The position numbers were made by a program, and so were the translations under genes. The notes under the pieces are model-generated. The model was not told the DNA's origin. It ran no database searches and saw nothing but the letters and a program-made list of their open reading frames with translations. Shown here piece after piece: positions 1 through 9,097 of a DNA stretch of 64,000 nucleotides. The stretch is from positions 1 through 64,000 of the forward strand of contig JAEXXM010000026.1 of assembly GCA_023405815.1 (NCBI GenBank), read 5' to 3'. Every line of letters starts with the position of its first letter. Position 1 is the stretch's first letter. Origin of the DNA: Pseudomonadota bacterium. Its GTDB lineage: Bacteria; Pseudomonadota; Alphaproteobacteria; Rhizobiales; Hyphomicrobiaceae.

Positions 1-320
1 ACCTGCAGGTTGGGGATCTTGCCGAGCTTGGCTTCGAGGTTTTCCTTCACGGCAGCGGTCTGCGCCTTGCGGTCGCCGAGCGTCTGGCTGGCGCTCTCGT
101 CGACGATGACGATGGCGACGTTGGCGAGGCTCTCGCGCTGCTCTTCGCGCAGCGTCGGATTGGCGAGCGCCAAGAGCACCGCGGCGATGGCGGCAGCGCG
201 CAGCAATGCCCCGCGCGAGCGGCGATAGACGAGATAGCCGGTGAGCAACAATGCAATCGCACCCGCGGCCCAGAAGAACGGGCCCGGTAGCATCGGTGCG
301 AAATCGATCGACCAGTTCAT
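1..320 (-). CDS. vWA-like membrane protein, partial (3' end beyond window)
   Basis: The gene starts at an ATG at 320 and runs off the left edge, leaving about 106 codons. The N-terminus has two hydrophobic segments (about residues 11-28 and 38-56). It then reads IVIVDESASQ, a DxSxS metal-ion-adhesion (MIDAS) pattern typical of von Willebrand A folds. It lies 10 bases downstream of the DUF4159 gene on the same strand, as the last visible member of a MoxR/DUF58/DUF4159 cluster. Genes in this position in related bacteria encode large membrane proteins of unknown function; the fold is inferred from the short visible part only. Confidence 0.7.
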   Translation of the reverse strand, partial: MNWSIDFAPMLPGPFFWAAGAIALLLTGYLVYRRSRGALLRAAAIAAVLLALANPTLREEQRESLANVAIVIVDESASQTLGDRKAQTAAVKENLEAKLGKIPNLQ

Positions 321-330
321 GCCCGCTACC

Positions 331-3216
331 TCATTGCCCCAGCCGCTCGAGCAGCGCGGGGACGTGCACCTGGTCGGCTTTGTAGTTGCCGGTCAGCGCG
401 TGCATGACGATGTTGATGCCGGTGCGGAAAGCCATCTCGCGCTGGTCCTCGCCGCCGCCCACCGTCGGGTAGATCGGACGCCCGCCCTCGTCCAGCGCCC
501 ATGCGGCCGCAAGATCGTTCGGCGTGACGATGATCGAGGTTACGCCGTCCGAGACACGCGCGCGCCGCGTCTGATCTGATCCGCCACTGTTGTCGAGCGC
601 CTCGACCCAGAGCTGGCCGCCGTCCCAGCGGCCGGGGAAGTTGCGCAACAGGTAGAACGCCTTCGTCAGCACGTGGTTCTCCGGCACCGGCTCGAGGCGC
701 GGCACGTCAAGCTTGCCGATGATCCGCTGCAGCGCCGTTTCGCCGAGACCGGGACCGCCGGCACCGGAGACGCCGCGGCCATAGTCCTGCGTATCGAAAA
801 TGATGAGCCCGCCCTGCTTCATGTAGGCGTCGATCTTCGCCAGCGTCTCCTCGGGCAGCGGCTTCGCATCGGCAAGCACCGGCCAGTAGAGCACCGGGTA
901 GAACGAGATCTCGTCGGTGAGGATGTTGACGCCCATCGGACGTCCTGGCTCGACGGCGGTGCGAACCGAGAGGAGCCGCCCGAGGCCGTCGAGCCCCAGC
1001 CGGCTGATGTCGTCGACGTTCTGGTCGCCCGTCAGCACGTAGCCGAGCGTCACCTTGCTCGTCGCCTCCATCGCGCGCTCGTCAGCGGCCTGCGTGCTGC
1101 GCATCCCTTGGCCTGCTGGTGCCTCGACCGGTTGCGCCTCGGCACGCGGCAGCGCCACCAGCGACGCCGCACCAAGGATCAGCAGTGCGAGCGCCGCATG
1201 TGCCGGCCGACGTGACGGACGGCGAAGGCCGAAGCCGCCCTGCAGGAAGATGACGGCGATGATATCGGCAAAGAGCAGCGCCAGCGCCGCGAGCAGCAGC
1301 CACGACTTCAGCGGCTTGGCGCTCTCGCTGGAGTAGCTCAGCCGCTCGGTGCCCGACGGCAATGAGGGCAATGGCGCAAGCGTGCTCTTCACACCCAGCA
1401 CGTTGACCGCACGCGGCGAGCCGCCCGCACCGTAATAGCCCGGCGGATGATCGAGGCTCGGCACCAGATCGTGCACCTTCGATGCCGCGATCGGCTGGGC
1501 AGTCGGAGGCGGCGGCACCAGCACACCGAAGCCGTCGAGCGTTTGCAGCGGTGGCAGCACCGAGGGAGAATCCGGCGCGCCGGCCTCGTTCGCGGCGCCA
1601 CTCGTGCCGCCGTCCGCAACGCCCGTGCCGAGCGCCGAGATCCGGCGCAGCATTTCGACGAACAGGCCCGACAGCGGCAGGTTCGACCAGTCGGAGTTGG
1701 CAGTCACATGGAACAGGATGATCTGCCCCTCGCCGAGCTTGCGCTCGGTGACGAGCGGCGTGCCGTCCTGCAGGCGCGCCCAGACGTGCACATCGGGTCC
1801 GAGCATGGCGGGATCGGCCAGAACCTGCCGGCTGACGGTGATCTCCGGCGGAACCGGAATGCCAGCGAAAAGACTCTGGTCTTCGATCGGTGCGAGCTTC
1901 TGCGGCGTCGACCAGGAGAGCGCGCCGCCCAGCGTTCGCCCGCCGACGCGTAGCGGAACCGGCAGCAAGTCGTCGCCGCCGTTCTCCAGGCGCGGACCGG
2001 CGAAGCGAACGAGAACGCCGCCCTTCTTCACCCACTCCTCGACGTGCTTCGCCGCCTCGCCCGACAGGGTTCCGATATCGGCGAGCATCAGCACGCTCGC
2101 ATTCTGCGACAGCGCCTCCTGGATGCCGGCAGCGAGGTTCGAGCCCTTCGGCCGGATCAGCTCCGCATACGGCGTCAGCGCCTTTTCGATGTAATAGAGC
2201 GGTGCCAGCAGCGGCTGCGCCTGCTCGCGGCTTTCACCAGAGATCAGCGCCACGCGATGCCATTGCGAGCGCTCGTCGATGAGGCTGACGGCGCCGGCCG
2301 AGCGCTCGCCGGCGATCTCGACACGCCCGACCTGGTTGCGCAACTCGAGCGGCAACTCGAACGGCACGTTCAGGCTTGTCTCTCCCGCACCGAGCTTGAA
2401 TGGCGATTCCGCGAGGCTCTGCCCGCGCGTCGAGATGGCATGCACGAAACCGTTGCGAGCCCCGCCCTCCGGACGCAGCACGCGGGCTTCGAGCTTGCCG
2501 CTCTCGCCGATGCCGGCCGAGATGCCGAGTGGCTCCGACGAGCGCGCGTCCGCGATCACCGCGAAGGTCGCGCCTTCGGCAAGACCGCGCAGCTTGTCGG
2601 CGAACTCGGCCGCCTTACCGTCGTGGTCGATGTCGTCGCTCAGCCAGACGATGCTGGTACCTCCAGTTCCGCCGGCGAGCGCGGTGGCAAGATCATCCGC
2701 GGCGCCGGCGCGGTCGGGTGCAAATGGCTGCGGTATCAACGCCGCCGCGGTGGAGCGCGCGTCGGACGGTGCTTCGATGCGCACGCTGAATCCCTTTGTC
2801 GTGCTGGCGGTCGGCACGATCACCACCGGCCGGTTCTGACTTTCGGCTTCGGCAATCACGCGGTCGATCATCCGCTGCCGCTCGCCCCAGTGGGCGGCGG
2901 ATGCCCATCCGTTATCGACGACGACGGCGACCGGCCCGCTGCCTTTGAGCGCCGCCTCGCGCGACGGATTGAGCACCGGCTCGGCGAGCGCAAGGATCAA
3001 CAGCGCGGCGGCGAGCAGGCGCAAGAGCGTCAGCCACCAGGGCGATGCAGCCGGCGTCTTCTCCGGGTTCTCCAACCCGACGAGAATGCGCGTCGGCGGG
3101 AACGTCACCTGCTGCGGGCTCGGCGGCACCGTGCGCAGCAGCCAGTAGATGATTGGCAGCGTCGCCAATGCCGCGAGCAGCCAGGGATTGAGAAATGCTA
3201 GTGCGCCGAAGCTCAT
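331..3216 (-). CDS. BatA N-terminal / DUF4159 domain membrane protein
   Basis: 961 residues. The N-terminus (about 1-85) matches the BatA/aerotolerance N-terminal region, with helices near 8-27 and 62-80 and the typical FLNPWLL start. A vWA-like segment follows, but its MIDAS is degenerate (VVVDNGWAS rather than DxSxS). The middle is a long periplasmic or cytoplasmic region. Near 640-700 come another helix and a second signal-like hydrophobic stretch ending in Ala-rich residues, and the last 220 or so residues are DUF4159 (LGYVLTGD, ..GGLIIFDTQDYG). Its stop region overlaps nothing, but its start overlaps the DUF58 stop by 4 bases, indicating translational coupling. Function in the MoxR system is unknown; a role in assembly of envelope or metal-containing complexes is inference. 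Confidence 0.88.
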   Translation of the reverse strand: MSFGALAFLNPWLLAALATLPIIYWLLRTVPPSPQQVTFPPTRILVGLENPEKTPAASPWWLTLLRLLAAALLILALAEPVLNPSREAALKGSGPVAVVVDNGWASAAHWGERQRMIDRVIAEAESQNRPVVIVPTASTTKGFSVRIEAPSDARSTAAALIPQPFAPDRAGAADDLATALAGGTGGTSIVWLSDDIDHDGKAAEFADKLRGLAEGATFAVIADARSSEPLGISAGIGESGKLEARVLRPEGGARNGFVHAISTRGQSLAESPFKLGAGETSLNVPFELPLELRNQVGRVEIAGERSAGAVSLIDERSQWHRVALISGESREQAQPLLAPLYYIEKALTPYAELIRPKGSNLAAGIQEALSQNASVLMLADIGTLSGEAAKHVEEWVKKGGVLVRFAGPRLENGGDDLLPVPLRVGGRTLGGALSWSTPQKLAPIEDQSLFAGIPVPPEITVSRQVLADPAMLGPDVHVWARLQDGTPLVTERKLGEGQIILFHVTANSDWSNLPLSGLFVEMLRRISALGTGVADGGTSGAANEAGAPDSPSVLPPLQTLDGFGVLVPPPPTAQPIAASKVHDLVPSLDHPPGYYGAGGSPRAVNVLGVKSTLAPLPSLPSGTERLSYSSESAKPLKSWLLLAALALLFADIIAVIFLQGGFGLRRPSRRPAHAALALLILGAASLVALPRAEAQPVEAPAGQGMRSTQAADERAMEATSKVTLGYVLTGDQNVDDISRLGLDGLGRLLSVRTAVEPGRPMGVNILTDEISFYPVLYWPVLADAKPLPEETLAKIDAYMKQGGLIIFDTQDYGRGVSGAGGPGLGETALQRIIGKLDVPRLEPVPENHVLTKAFYLLRNFPGRWDGGQLWVEALDNSGGSDQTRRARVSDGVTSIIVTPNDLAAAWALDEGGRPIYPTVGGGEDQREMAFRTGINIVMHALTGNYKADQVHVPALLERLGQ

Positions 3217-4187
3217 TTGTGGGCCTCGACCTGAAGGGGTGCGCCTTCCTGCGCCTGCCAGCGCCGGTCGTCGGCGCCGCCCTGCAGTCGCATGATGATG
3301 GACAACAGCGGCTCGGCCGGCGAGCGGTCAGTGTGATGCACGAGGAACGACCAACCGAGCCGGCGCGTGACCTCCATGAGCTCGGCACGGTGCGCATCGA
3401 GCCGCTTCTTGTATTCATCGCGCAGGCTCTGCACCCGGTCGGCGATCCAGCGTTCCCCGCTCGTGGGGCTGAGGAACTCGGTGCGTCCCTCGTACGGCAG
3501 CGTCTCTTCCGCCGGATCGACGATTTCGATCAGGTGCCCCACGGCACCGTCGGAAGCCAGCATCTCGAGGTGCTCGCGCGTCTTCTCGATCGGATCGAGG
3601 AAGTCACCGACCAGGATCGCGCCCGAGAAGCGGGCAAGATGCACCTTCGGCGGCTGTGTCGCCTGCAGCATGCTCGAATCTTCGTGCGCCAGGATCGCCT
3701 CGGCCATGCGCGTCGTCGCCTTGCGGCTGGCGGTCGGTGGAGTGAGGCCCAGCATCGCCACGCGCTCGCCGCCGCGCACCAAAAGCTCGGCGGCCGCAAG
3801 CGTAATCAGCAGCGCGCGGTCGCGCTTCGTCGTCGGTGCAAGGTGGCTGCGAAAGTTCATCGATGCCGACAGGTCCGACCACAGCCAAACCGTATGCGCC
3901 GCTTCCCATTCGCGCTCGCGCACATAGAGGTGGTCCGAGCTGGCCGACCGCCGCCAGTCTATCTGCCGCAGCGTGTCGCTCGATTGGAACTGGCGGAACT
4001 GCCAGAACGTCTCGCCCGGTCCCGCGCGCCGCCGCCCATGCAGGCCGTGCGCGACCGTCTGCGCGATGCGCTGGGCATCGACGAGAATCTCCGGCAGTCG
4101 ATCGGCAAGGCCGTGCGCTTCGCGTTCGAGCGCCAGCACTCCGGCCCCCGCGGCAGGAACCTGACGGGAGTTGGCGGCATTCGCCAT
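3213..4187 (-). CDS. DUF58 domain protein
   Basis: 324 residues. The DUF58 hallmark DTLRQIDWRRSASSDHLYVR is at about 71-90. It is followed by a vWA-like core beginning WLWSDLSASM (100-110), an intact DxSxS MIDAS with D105. DUF58 proteins are regularly encoded beside MoxR ATPases and are thought to be their partners or substrates. The gene begins 3 bases after the MoxR stop and overlaps the next gene by 4 bases, so the three are almost certainly one transcript. No signal peptide or membrane helix is apparent, so it is probably cytoplasmic. Confidence 0.9.
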   Translation of the reverse strand: MANAANSRQVPAAGAGVLALEREAHGLADRLPEILVDAQRIAQTVAHGLHGRRRAGPGETFWQFRQFQSSDTLRQIDWRRSASSDHLYVREREWEAAHTVWLWSDLSASMNFRSHLAPTTKRDRALLITLAAAELLVRGGERVAMLGLTPPTASRKATTRMAEAILAHEDSSMLQATQPPKVHLARFSGAILVGDFLDPIEKTREHLEMLASDGAVGHLIEIVDPAEETLPYEGRTEFLSPTSGERWIADRVQSLRDEYKKRLDAHRAELMEVTRRLGWSFLVHHTDRSPAEPLLSIIMRLQGGADDRRWQAQEGAPLQVEAHK

Positions 4188-4190
4188 TCC

Positions 4191-5189
4191 TTACTCCACC
4201 GTCGCGACGAGTCGCCCGATGATGGCCCCGAGATCCTGCCCCTCGGCGCGGGCTGCGAATGTCAGCGCCATGCGGTGCTTCAGGATCGGCTCGGCGAGCG
4301 ACAGCACGTCGTCGACGGAAGGCGCAAGGCGCCCGTCGATCAGCGCCTTGGCGCGGACGGCGAGCATCAGCGCCTGGCTCGCACGCGGACCGGGACCCCA
4401 GGCGACATAGCGGTCCGTTTCCTCGTTGGCGCCCGTGCCGGGGCGCGCCGAGCGGACGAGCTTCAGGATCGCATCGACGACCTTGTCGGGAACCGGGATC
4501 TGCCGCACCAGCCGCTGGATGCTCATCAGCTCCGGCCCTGACAGCACGGCCTCGAGATGTTTCTCGTCGGTACCCGTGGTGGCGAACAGCATGCGCCGCT
4601 CGGCGAGCACATCCGGGTAGGTCACGTCGATCTGCAGAAGGAAGCGGTCGAGCTGCGCTTCGGGGAGCGGGTAGGTGCCTTCGTGCTCGAGCGGATTCTG
4701 CGTCGCCAGCACGTGGAACGGCGAGGGGATGTCGTGGCGTACGCCGGCGACCGTGACGTGATGCTCCTGCATTGCCTGCAGCAGCGCCGACTGGGTGCGC
4801 GGCGAGGCACGGTTGATCTCGTCCGCCATCAGGAGCTGCGTGAAGATCGGGCCCTTGACGAGGCGGAACGAGCGCGTCTTGCCGGGAACGTCCTCGAGCA
4901 CTTCCGAGCCTATGATGTCGGAGGGCATGAGGTCGGGCGTGAACTGCACGCGCTTGGCGTCGAGCCCCAGCACCTTGCCGAGCGTCTCGACCAGCAGCGT
5001 CTTGGCAAGGCCCGGCACGCCGATGAGAAGCGCATGGCCGCCGGAGAGGATGGTGACCAGTGTTCGCTCGATCACGACATCCTGGCCGAAGATGACCGAC
5101 GCGGCCGCCTTGTGCGCCCGCTGCACCCGTTCGGCTGCCGCCTCGAGGCGCGGGACGATGTCGGCTTGGGTATCGATGACGGTGCTCAT
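4191..5189 (-). CDS. MoxR-family AAA+ ATPase
   Basis: 332 residues, the usual length for the family. The Walker A motif is GVPGLAKT (57-64) and the Walker B motif is LLMADEINR (119-127), followed by the conserved ASPRTQSALLQAMQE segment. MoxR ATPases act as chaperones in maturation of protein complexes together with vWA proteins. Here the gene heads the cluster with DUF58 and DUF4159 genes. Its promoter must lie in the 174-base divergent spacer shared with the DUF1285 gene. The specific client is unknown. Confidence 0.95.
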   Translation of the reverse strand: MSTVIDTQADIVPRLEAAAERVQRAHKAAASVIFGQDVVIERTLVTILSGGHALLIGVPGLAKTLLVETLGKVLGLDAKRVQFTPDLMPSDIIGSEVLEDVPGKTRSFRLVKGPIFTQLLMADEINRASPRTQSALLQAMQEHHVTVAGVRHDIPSPFHVLATQNPLEHEGTYPLPEAQLDRFLLQIDVTYPDVLAERRMLFATTGTDEKHLEAVLSGPELMSIQRLVRQIPVPDKVVDAILKLVRSARPGTGANEETDRYVAWGPGPRASQALMLAVRAKALIDGRLAPSVDDVLSLAEPILKHRMALTFAARAEGQDLGAIIGRLVATVE

Positions 5190-5363
5190 GATGAATGCGG
5201 CTCGCTTTGTCGTTATCAGGGCGGAGGTCGGCAGCGTCTAAGCCAGCTTAACGAAATTATGAACGGAACGATCCAAGGCGGCATGCGCCGGGTCAAGTGA
5301 ATGTTACGTTAGATTGGGGGTAAGGGTGTCACACGCGGTTCCCATGAGCGAGCGTGGCGCTAA

Positions 5364-5969
5364 ATGTCGATTATGGACGACACAAAGGCAGAAAAGTTGG
5401 GCGAGCTGGGTAGGCTACAAATATTGGCCAGCGCGGCCCCGCAGCGGCCGGCCCCGGTAGAGAGCTGGAACCCGCCCTATTGCGGCGACATAGGTCTCGA
5501 GATACGCCGCGACGGGACTTGGCTGTACCAGGGAAGCCCCATAGGACGGCCGGCTCTCGTCAAGCTCTTTGCCGGGGTGCTGCGCAAGGATGCCGACGGC
5601 CGCACCTACCTCGTGACCCCGGCGGAGAAGGTTGATGTCGCCGTCGAGGACGCTCCATTCCTCGCTGTCGAGATGGAAGTGCGAAGCAGCGGCCGAGACC
5701 AGCAGCTCGTCTTCCGCACCAACGTGGACGATGTCGTTGTTTGCGGGCCGGAGCACCCACTGCACTTTGCCGAGCAGCGTCCCGGCGGTGGGCTGAAGCC
5801 GTATCTGCATGTCCGCGGGAGGCTCGAAGCGCTCCTCACGCGCGCGCTGTTGTACGACCTCGTCGCCCTTGCTGTCGAAGAGCAGCGTGAAGAAAGACGC
5901 GTATCCGGCGTGTGGAGCGGGGGCGCCTTTTTCCCGCTCGCGACCGACGCTGCCCTCAGTGCATCTTGA
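5364..5969 (+). CDS. DUF1285 domain protein
   Basis: 201 residues. The segment from WNPPYCGDIGLEIRRDGTWLYQGSPI through RPALVKLFAGVLRKD is the typical N-terminal lobe of DUF1285, a soluble two-lobed family of unknown biochemical role. The neighbourhood with a divergent moxR cluster is common in alphaproteobacteria. The start is ambiguous: ATGs at 5364 and 5373, neither with a strong ribosome binding site. Its 3' end overlaps the convergent Usg gene by 14 bases. Confidence 0.85.
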   Translation: MSIMDDTKAEKLGELGRLQILASAAPQRPAPVESWNPPYCGDIGLEIRRDGTWLYQGSPIGRPALVKLFAGVLRKDADGRTYLVTPAEKVDVAVEDAPFLAVEMEVRSSGRDQQLVFRTNVDDVVVCGPEHPLHFAEQRPGGGLKPYLHVRGRLEALLTRALLYDLVALAVEEQREERRVSGVWSGGAFFPLATDAALSAS

Positions 5970-6225
5970 ACTCGGTGCCGACCAGCCGCACCTCAGCCGG
6001 CGTGAGTAGCTTGCTGTGGGCAACGGTTACTTTGAACAGCTTGCCGTCCAGCTTTGCCACCCAGAAGTCGAGGAAACCCGTCAGCTTTGGAAAGCGAGGG
6101 TGGAGGTCGTAGTCCTGCCAGATGTAGCTCTGCAGCAAAGCCGGATGGTCCGGCAGGCGGTAGAGTATTTCCGCCGTCGTGAGGCTATAGCCTCTGAGCA
6201 GCGATGTGATTTCGGGCTCGTGCAT
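5956..6225 (-). CDS. usg: Usg-family protein
   Basis: 89 residues, starting MHEPEITSLLRGY. The reading frame is open further upstream, but the family begins here and the ATG at 6225 is preceded by purine-rich GGGGGAATGGAG. LTTAEILYRLPDHPALLQSYIWQDYDL is the diagnostic Usg block, and FLDFW and VAHSxLLTPAEVRLV complete the small domain. Usg was named from its position near trp genes in some bacteria; its function is not known. It is convergent with, and slightly overlaps, the DUF1285 gene. Confidence 0.88.
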   Translation of the reverse strand: MHEPEITSLLRGYSLTTAEILYRLPDHPALLQSYIWQDYDLHPRFPKLTGFLDFWVAKLDGKLFKVTVAHSKLLTPAEVRLVGTEFKMH

Positions 6226-6414
6226 TTCTCCATTCCCCCGAAGTTGCTGCGAAGTCCCCCCGGACTCGCACTTCGATGATAGTCGAGAGAATGTTTCTGA
6301 CAACGGATTCGTTCCACGAATTGAGTAGGTTAGCAGCCTCTTCACCGGACTGCTGATAAGCGCTGCGAAAATGCGCAACCAAGGCACCAATCCGCCGAAC
6401 GCGTAGGCAAACCC

Positions 6415-7053
6415 ATGCTCGAAACCGCGCTTACGAGCTTCACCACCTTCTTCGCCACCATCGGTCCGATCGAGGCGGCGGTTCTCTTTGCCACCCTGAC
6501 ACCAAAGATGGAGCGCGCCGACCGAGCGGCGATCGCCATTCGCGCCACGGCGATCGCCGGCGTGCTCCTGCTCATCTTCACGCTTTTCGGTCAGCCGCTG
6601 CTCGACGAGCTCGGCGTCAGCATCGCGGCGTTGCAGGTGGCCGGCGGCATCATCCTGCTGATCATTGCCCTCGATATGGTGTTCGCCAAGCCGACCAGCG
6701 CTTTCAAGCTCACGCAGCCCGAGGACGAGGAGGCGCAGACCAAGGACGACATTGCCGTCTTTCCCTTGGCAATGCCGCTGCTGGCAGGGCCGGGCGCTAT
6801 GAGCGCCGGCATCCTCCTGGCGTCCAACGCCGACGGCAATCCGCTCTTGCTTGCGACGACGGTCGGCGCGCTCGCCGCCGTCATGCTCATCACGCTCGCG
6901 CTGCTCCTGCTATCGCACCGCATCAACCGCATGATCGGCATCACCGCGCAGCGCGTGCTGATGCGCGTGTTCGGTATCCTTCTGGCAGGCATCGCCATGC
7001 AGTCCGTCTTCAACGGCCTCGGCGCCAGCGGCATCCTGCGCGCCGCATCCTGA
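6415..7053 (+). CDS. MarC family integral membrane protein
   Basis: 212 residues with about six hydrophobic segments and the MarC features TTFFATIGPIEAAVLFATLTP near the start and FPLAMPLLAGPGAMSAGILLAS in the middle. MarC (UPF0056) proteins are inner-membrane proteins of unconfirmed function. The early link to multiple antibiotic resistance was not upheld for the E. coli founder, so I do not assign a substrate. The gene stands alone, 190 bases after the divergent Usg start. Confidence 0.92.
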   Translation: MLETALTSFTTFFATIGPIEAAVLFATLTPKMERADRAAIAIRATAIAGVLLLIFTLFGQPLLDELGVSIAALQVAGGIILLIIALDMVFAKPTSAFKLTQPEDEEAQTKDDIAVFPLAMPLLAGPGAMSAGILLASNADGNPLLLATTVGALAAVMLITLALLLLSHRINRMIGITAQRVLMRVFGILLAGIAMQSVFNGLGASGILRAAS

Positions 7054-7145
7054 ACGCTCGATATCGGTACAGCGGTTAGGCGGCCATTAACCAGCCGGGT
7101 CCACAATCGGGGACAGTCGCGTTAGTTGAGAGGCGTGTCCCCCCA

Positions 7146-7514
7146 ATGTGCGTGTCCAATCAGTCGTCGCGTTTAGCAGCTATGCGTACCGGCCAATGTA
7201 CGGCCGGAATGGGAGCGCTGCGCCCCCGCGTGGCGCTCCTCATCTCTCTTGCGGCCGCTGCGCTCGGCGGCTGCAGCTCCGTTGCGCCGCTGCCTAACAG
7301 CGGGCTGATCAGCGCGTTTGCGTCATCGCAACCGCATCAGCCGCGGCCTCGGGTCGAGATCGAGGACGATGGCCGCGAGGCACAGCGTCCGCCGCCGGCG
7401 CGCATGTTCCAGCGCGAGGACGATCCGACCCAGCCCTTCAGTCCCAACTACGGCGAGGTTCCCTTGCCGCAGCTTCCGGACGAGGGCGAGGAAGCAGCGC
7501 CTGCACCGGCATGA
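7146..7514 (+). CDS. Small proline-rich lipoprotein, function unknown
   Basis: 122 residues if read from 7146. Other ATGs at 7182 and 7209 are possible, and 7209 gives the most classical lipoprotein signal (MGALRPRV, a hydrophobic stretch, then the lipobox LGGC). After the cysteine the protein is short, hydrophilic and rich in Pro, Gln and acidic residues, with no recognisable domain. It is likely anchored to an envelope membrane. It lies just ahead of two genes for small secreted proteins. Existence is supported by the intact signal; function is unknown. Confidence 0.65.
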   Translation: MCVSNQSSRLAAMRTGQCTAGMGALRPRVALLISLAAAALGGCSSVAPLPNSGLISAFASSQPHQPRPRVEIEDDGREAQRPPPARMFQREDDPTQPFSPNYGEVPLPQLPDEGEEAAPAPA

Positions 7515-7570
7515 GGACAGATTTCGCGGCGGCTTCCCATATAGTGGCGAAGCTGCCGCGGAGTGTTTCC

Positions 7571-7906
7571 ATGCGCGAAGTCATCCTCTTGGCAACCAGT
7601 TTGCTGATCGGCTCGCCCCTGCTTGCGCAGGCGGCGTCCACAAACCCGCGCTCCGGCGCCGCGCCCTATGCCAGCGACGCCCACCGGGCGGGTCCCGGCG
7701 GCACCTACGGCAGCATGAAATATGCGCCGCCTCCGCCTATGCGCGGCGCCGGCGATGTTCGCGACCGGGATAAGAAGGAACCCTACGACTACCGCTATTA
7801 CAGCGATACCGACCGCTCGCCCGGCTCGTGCCGCCGCTACGCTCAGCGCGCAATCAAGACAAAGAACAGCAACTGGTGGACGCGCTACCGCGCTTGCCTG
7901 AAGTGA
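7571..7906 (+). CDS. Small secreted protein with C-terminal WWxRYxAC motif
   Basis: 111 residues from the ATG at 7571. The frame extends upstream to 7511, but the signal peptide (MREVILLATSLLIGSPLLAQA) starts here. The mature part is hydrophilic, with a PPPP stretch, and ends in CRRYAQRAIKT....NWWTRYRACL. The same closing pattern occurs in the next gene, so these are probable paralogues. Two cysteines in the terminal module could form a disulfide after export. Function is unknown. Confidence 0.7.
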   Translation: MREVILLATSLLIGSPLLAQAASTNPRSGAAPYASDAHRAGPGGTYGSMKYAPPPPMRGAGDVRDRDKKEPYDYRYYSDTDRSPGSCRRYAQRAIKTKNSNWWTRYRACLK

Positions 7907-8053
7907 CCTGCCAGAATTGAGTTGTCGCGGGGATCTTGCCGCCTGCCCCAGCGTTTCCCCATATAGTTAATGCTTTCCGTACGCCGGCTTTCCCCGCACC
8001 CGTCGGCGCGGCCGAAGCGACGCCCCGGAGGCTCGATCCGAGGAGATCTCTGC

Positions 8054-8467
8054 ATGACACGAAACACGATATTGGCTGGCGTGGCGGGACTGCTTGCCGC
8101 CTTTGCCACTGCCTCCGTCGCCGATGCTCTGCCCCTGGCCAAGTCGCCGGCCGCTCCGCAAGGCATCGTCGAGCAAACCGGGCCGCGCGGCGGCGGCCAT
8201 GGCCATGGCCACGGATTCCGCGGCGGCGGTGGTCCCCGCTTTGGTGGAGGCGGGCATTTCCACGGCCCGCGGGGACCACGGTTCTACGGCCCCCGATTCC
8301 GCGGCTTCTACCCATACGCCTATGGCTATGGTTTCGGCGCCTATCCCTACTACTACTTCGATGATTTCGACGACGACTACACCGACTGCGAGCCGTTGCG
8401 CCGCCGCGCCCAGGCGACCGGCAAGCGCTATTGGTGGAACCGCTACTACGCATGCATAGACGGTTAA
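8054..8467 (+). CDS. Gly/His/Tyr-rich small secreted protein with WWxRYxAC motif
   Basis: 137 residues from the ATG at 8054, chosen because AGGAG lies 8 bases upstream and a clean signal peptide follows (TILAGVAGLLAAFATASVADA). The mature part has a Gly-His-Phe-Arg repeat-like region (GGGHGHGHGFRGGGG), then a Tyr-rich segment, an acidic patch (FDDFDDDY), and a C-terminal module with a Cys, RRRAQATG and WWNRYYACI. The last module matches the preceding gene. Low-complexity Gly/His/Tyr regions suggest a surface-exposed or metal-binding protein, but that is inference only. Confidence 0.72.
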   Translation: MTRNTILAGVAGLLAAFATASVADALPLAKSPAAPQGIVEQTGPRGGGHGHGHGFRGGGGPRFGGGGHFHGPRGPRFYGPRFRGFYPYAYGYGFGAYPYYYFDDFDDDYTDCEPLRRRAQATGKRYWWNRYYACIDG

Positions 8468-8490
8468 GCATCGCCGTTCGAGGATGGCCG

Positions 8491-8519
8491 GGGCCGGACG
8501 CAAGTCCGGCCCTTTGTGT
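8491..8519 (+). terminator. Rho-independent terminator
   Basis: Perfect 9-bp stem GGGCCGGAC / GTCCGGCCC with loop GCAA, followed by TTTGTGT. It sits 24 bases after the stop of the secreted-protein gene and separates it from the acetyltransferase gene. Confidence 0.8.
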
Positions 8520-8530
8520 ATCTTGGAAGC

Positions 8531-9097
8531 ATGGGCCTGGATCGGATCTTGGATTGGATGATGTCTGAGAGGAATGCCGTCGAGCCTCGGGACGTCGCGA
8601 TCCGGCGCTGGCAGGACGTGCGGCACGGCGATGACCTCATCGCCCAGCTCGACGCGATCTTCTTCGAGGCGAGCAACACCAAGTCGTTCCCGAGCGAGGA
8701 GGCTCGCACTGCGTTCCGCGAGCGCTGGTTCGGTCGCTACCTCAGGGACCACCCGAGGTGGGCCTATATCGCGCAAGCAGCCGACGGCACCGTCGCCGGC
8801 TATCTCGTCGGCGCGCTCGACGAGCCGAGCAGCTTCGAGGACTTCGCCTCCGCGGCGCAGGCGTTTCCCGCCCATCTGCACGTCAATCTCGCACCCGCCT
8901 TCCGCAGCCGCGGCGTCGGTGCGGAGCTGATCGAAGCCTTTGCTGCCGATGCCCGGCGCGCCGGCGCCAAGGGCATGCATGTGGTCACATCGGCCGACGC
9001 GCGCAACGTGCGCTTTTACGAGCGCGTCGGATTTCGGCCGCGCGCGACAACCACCGTCAATGGCAACGAACTCGTCTTCCTCGGCCGCGCCCTCTAG
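8531..9097 (+). CDS. GNAT family N-acetyltransferase
   Basis: 188 residues from the ATG at 8531; ATGs at 8558 and 8561 are alternatives, and a GTG at 8516 is unlikely because it lies in the terminator tail. The acetyl-CoA binding P-loop RSRGVGAELIEAF follows VNLAPAF, and the C-terminal NVRFYERVGFRP is the usual GNAT closing motif. It should transfer an acetyl group from acetyl-CoA to an unknown amine. The N-terminal 40 residues do not suggest a substrate. It is transcribed alone. Confidence 0.88.
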   Translation: MGLDRILDWMMSERNAVEPRDVAIRRWQDVRHGDDLIAQLDAIFFEASNTKSFPSEEARTAFRERWFGRYLRDHPRWAYIAQAADGTVAGYLVGALDEPSSFEDFASAAQAFPAHLHVNLAPAFRSRGVGAELIEAFAADARRAGAKGMHVVTSADARNVRFYERVGFRPRATTTVNGNELVFLGRAL

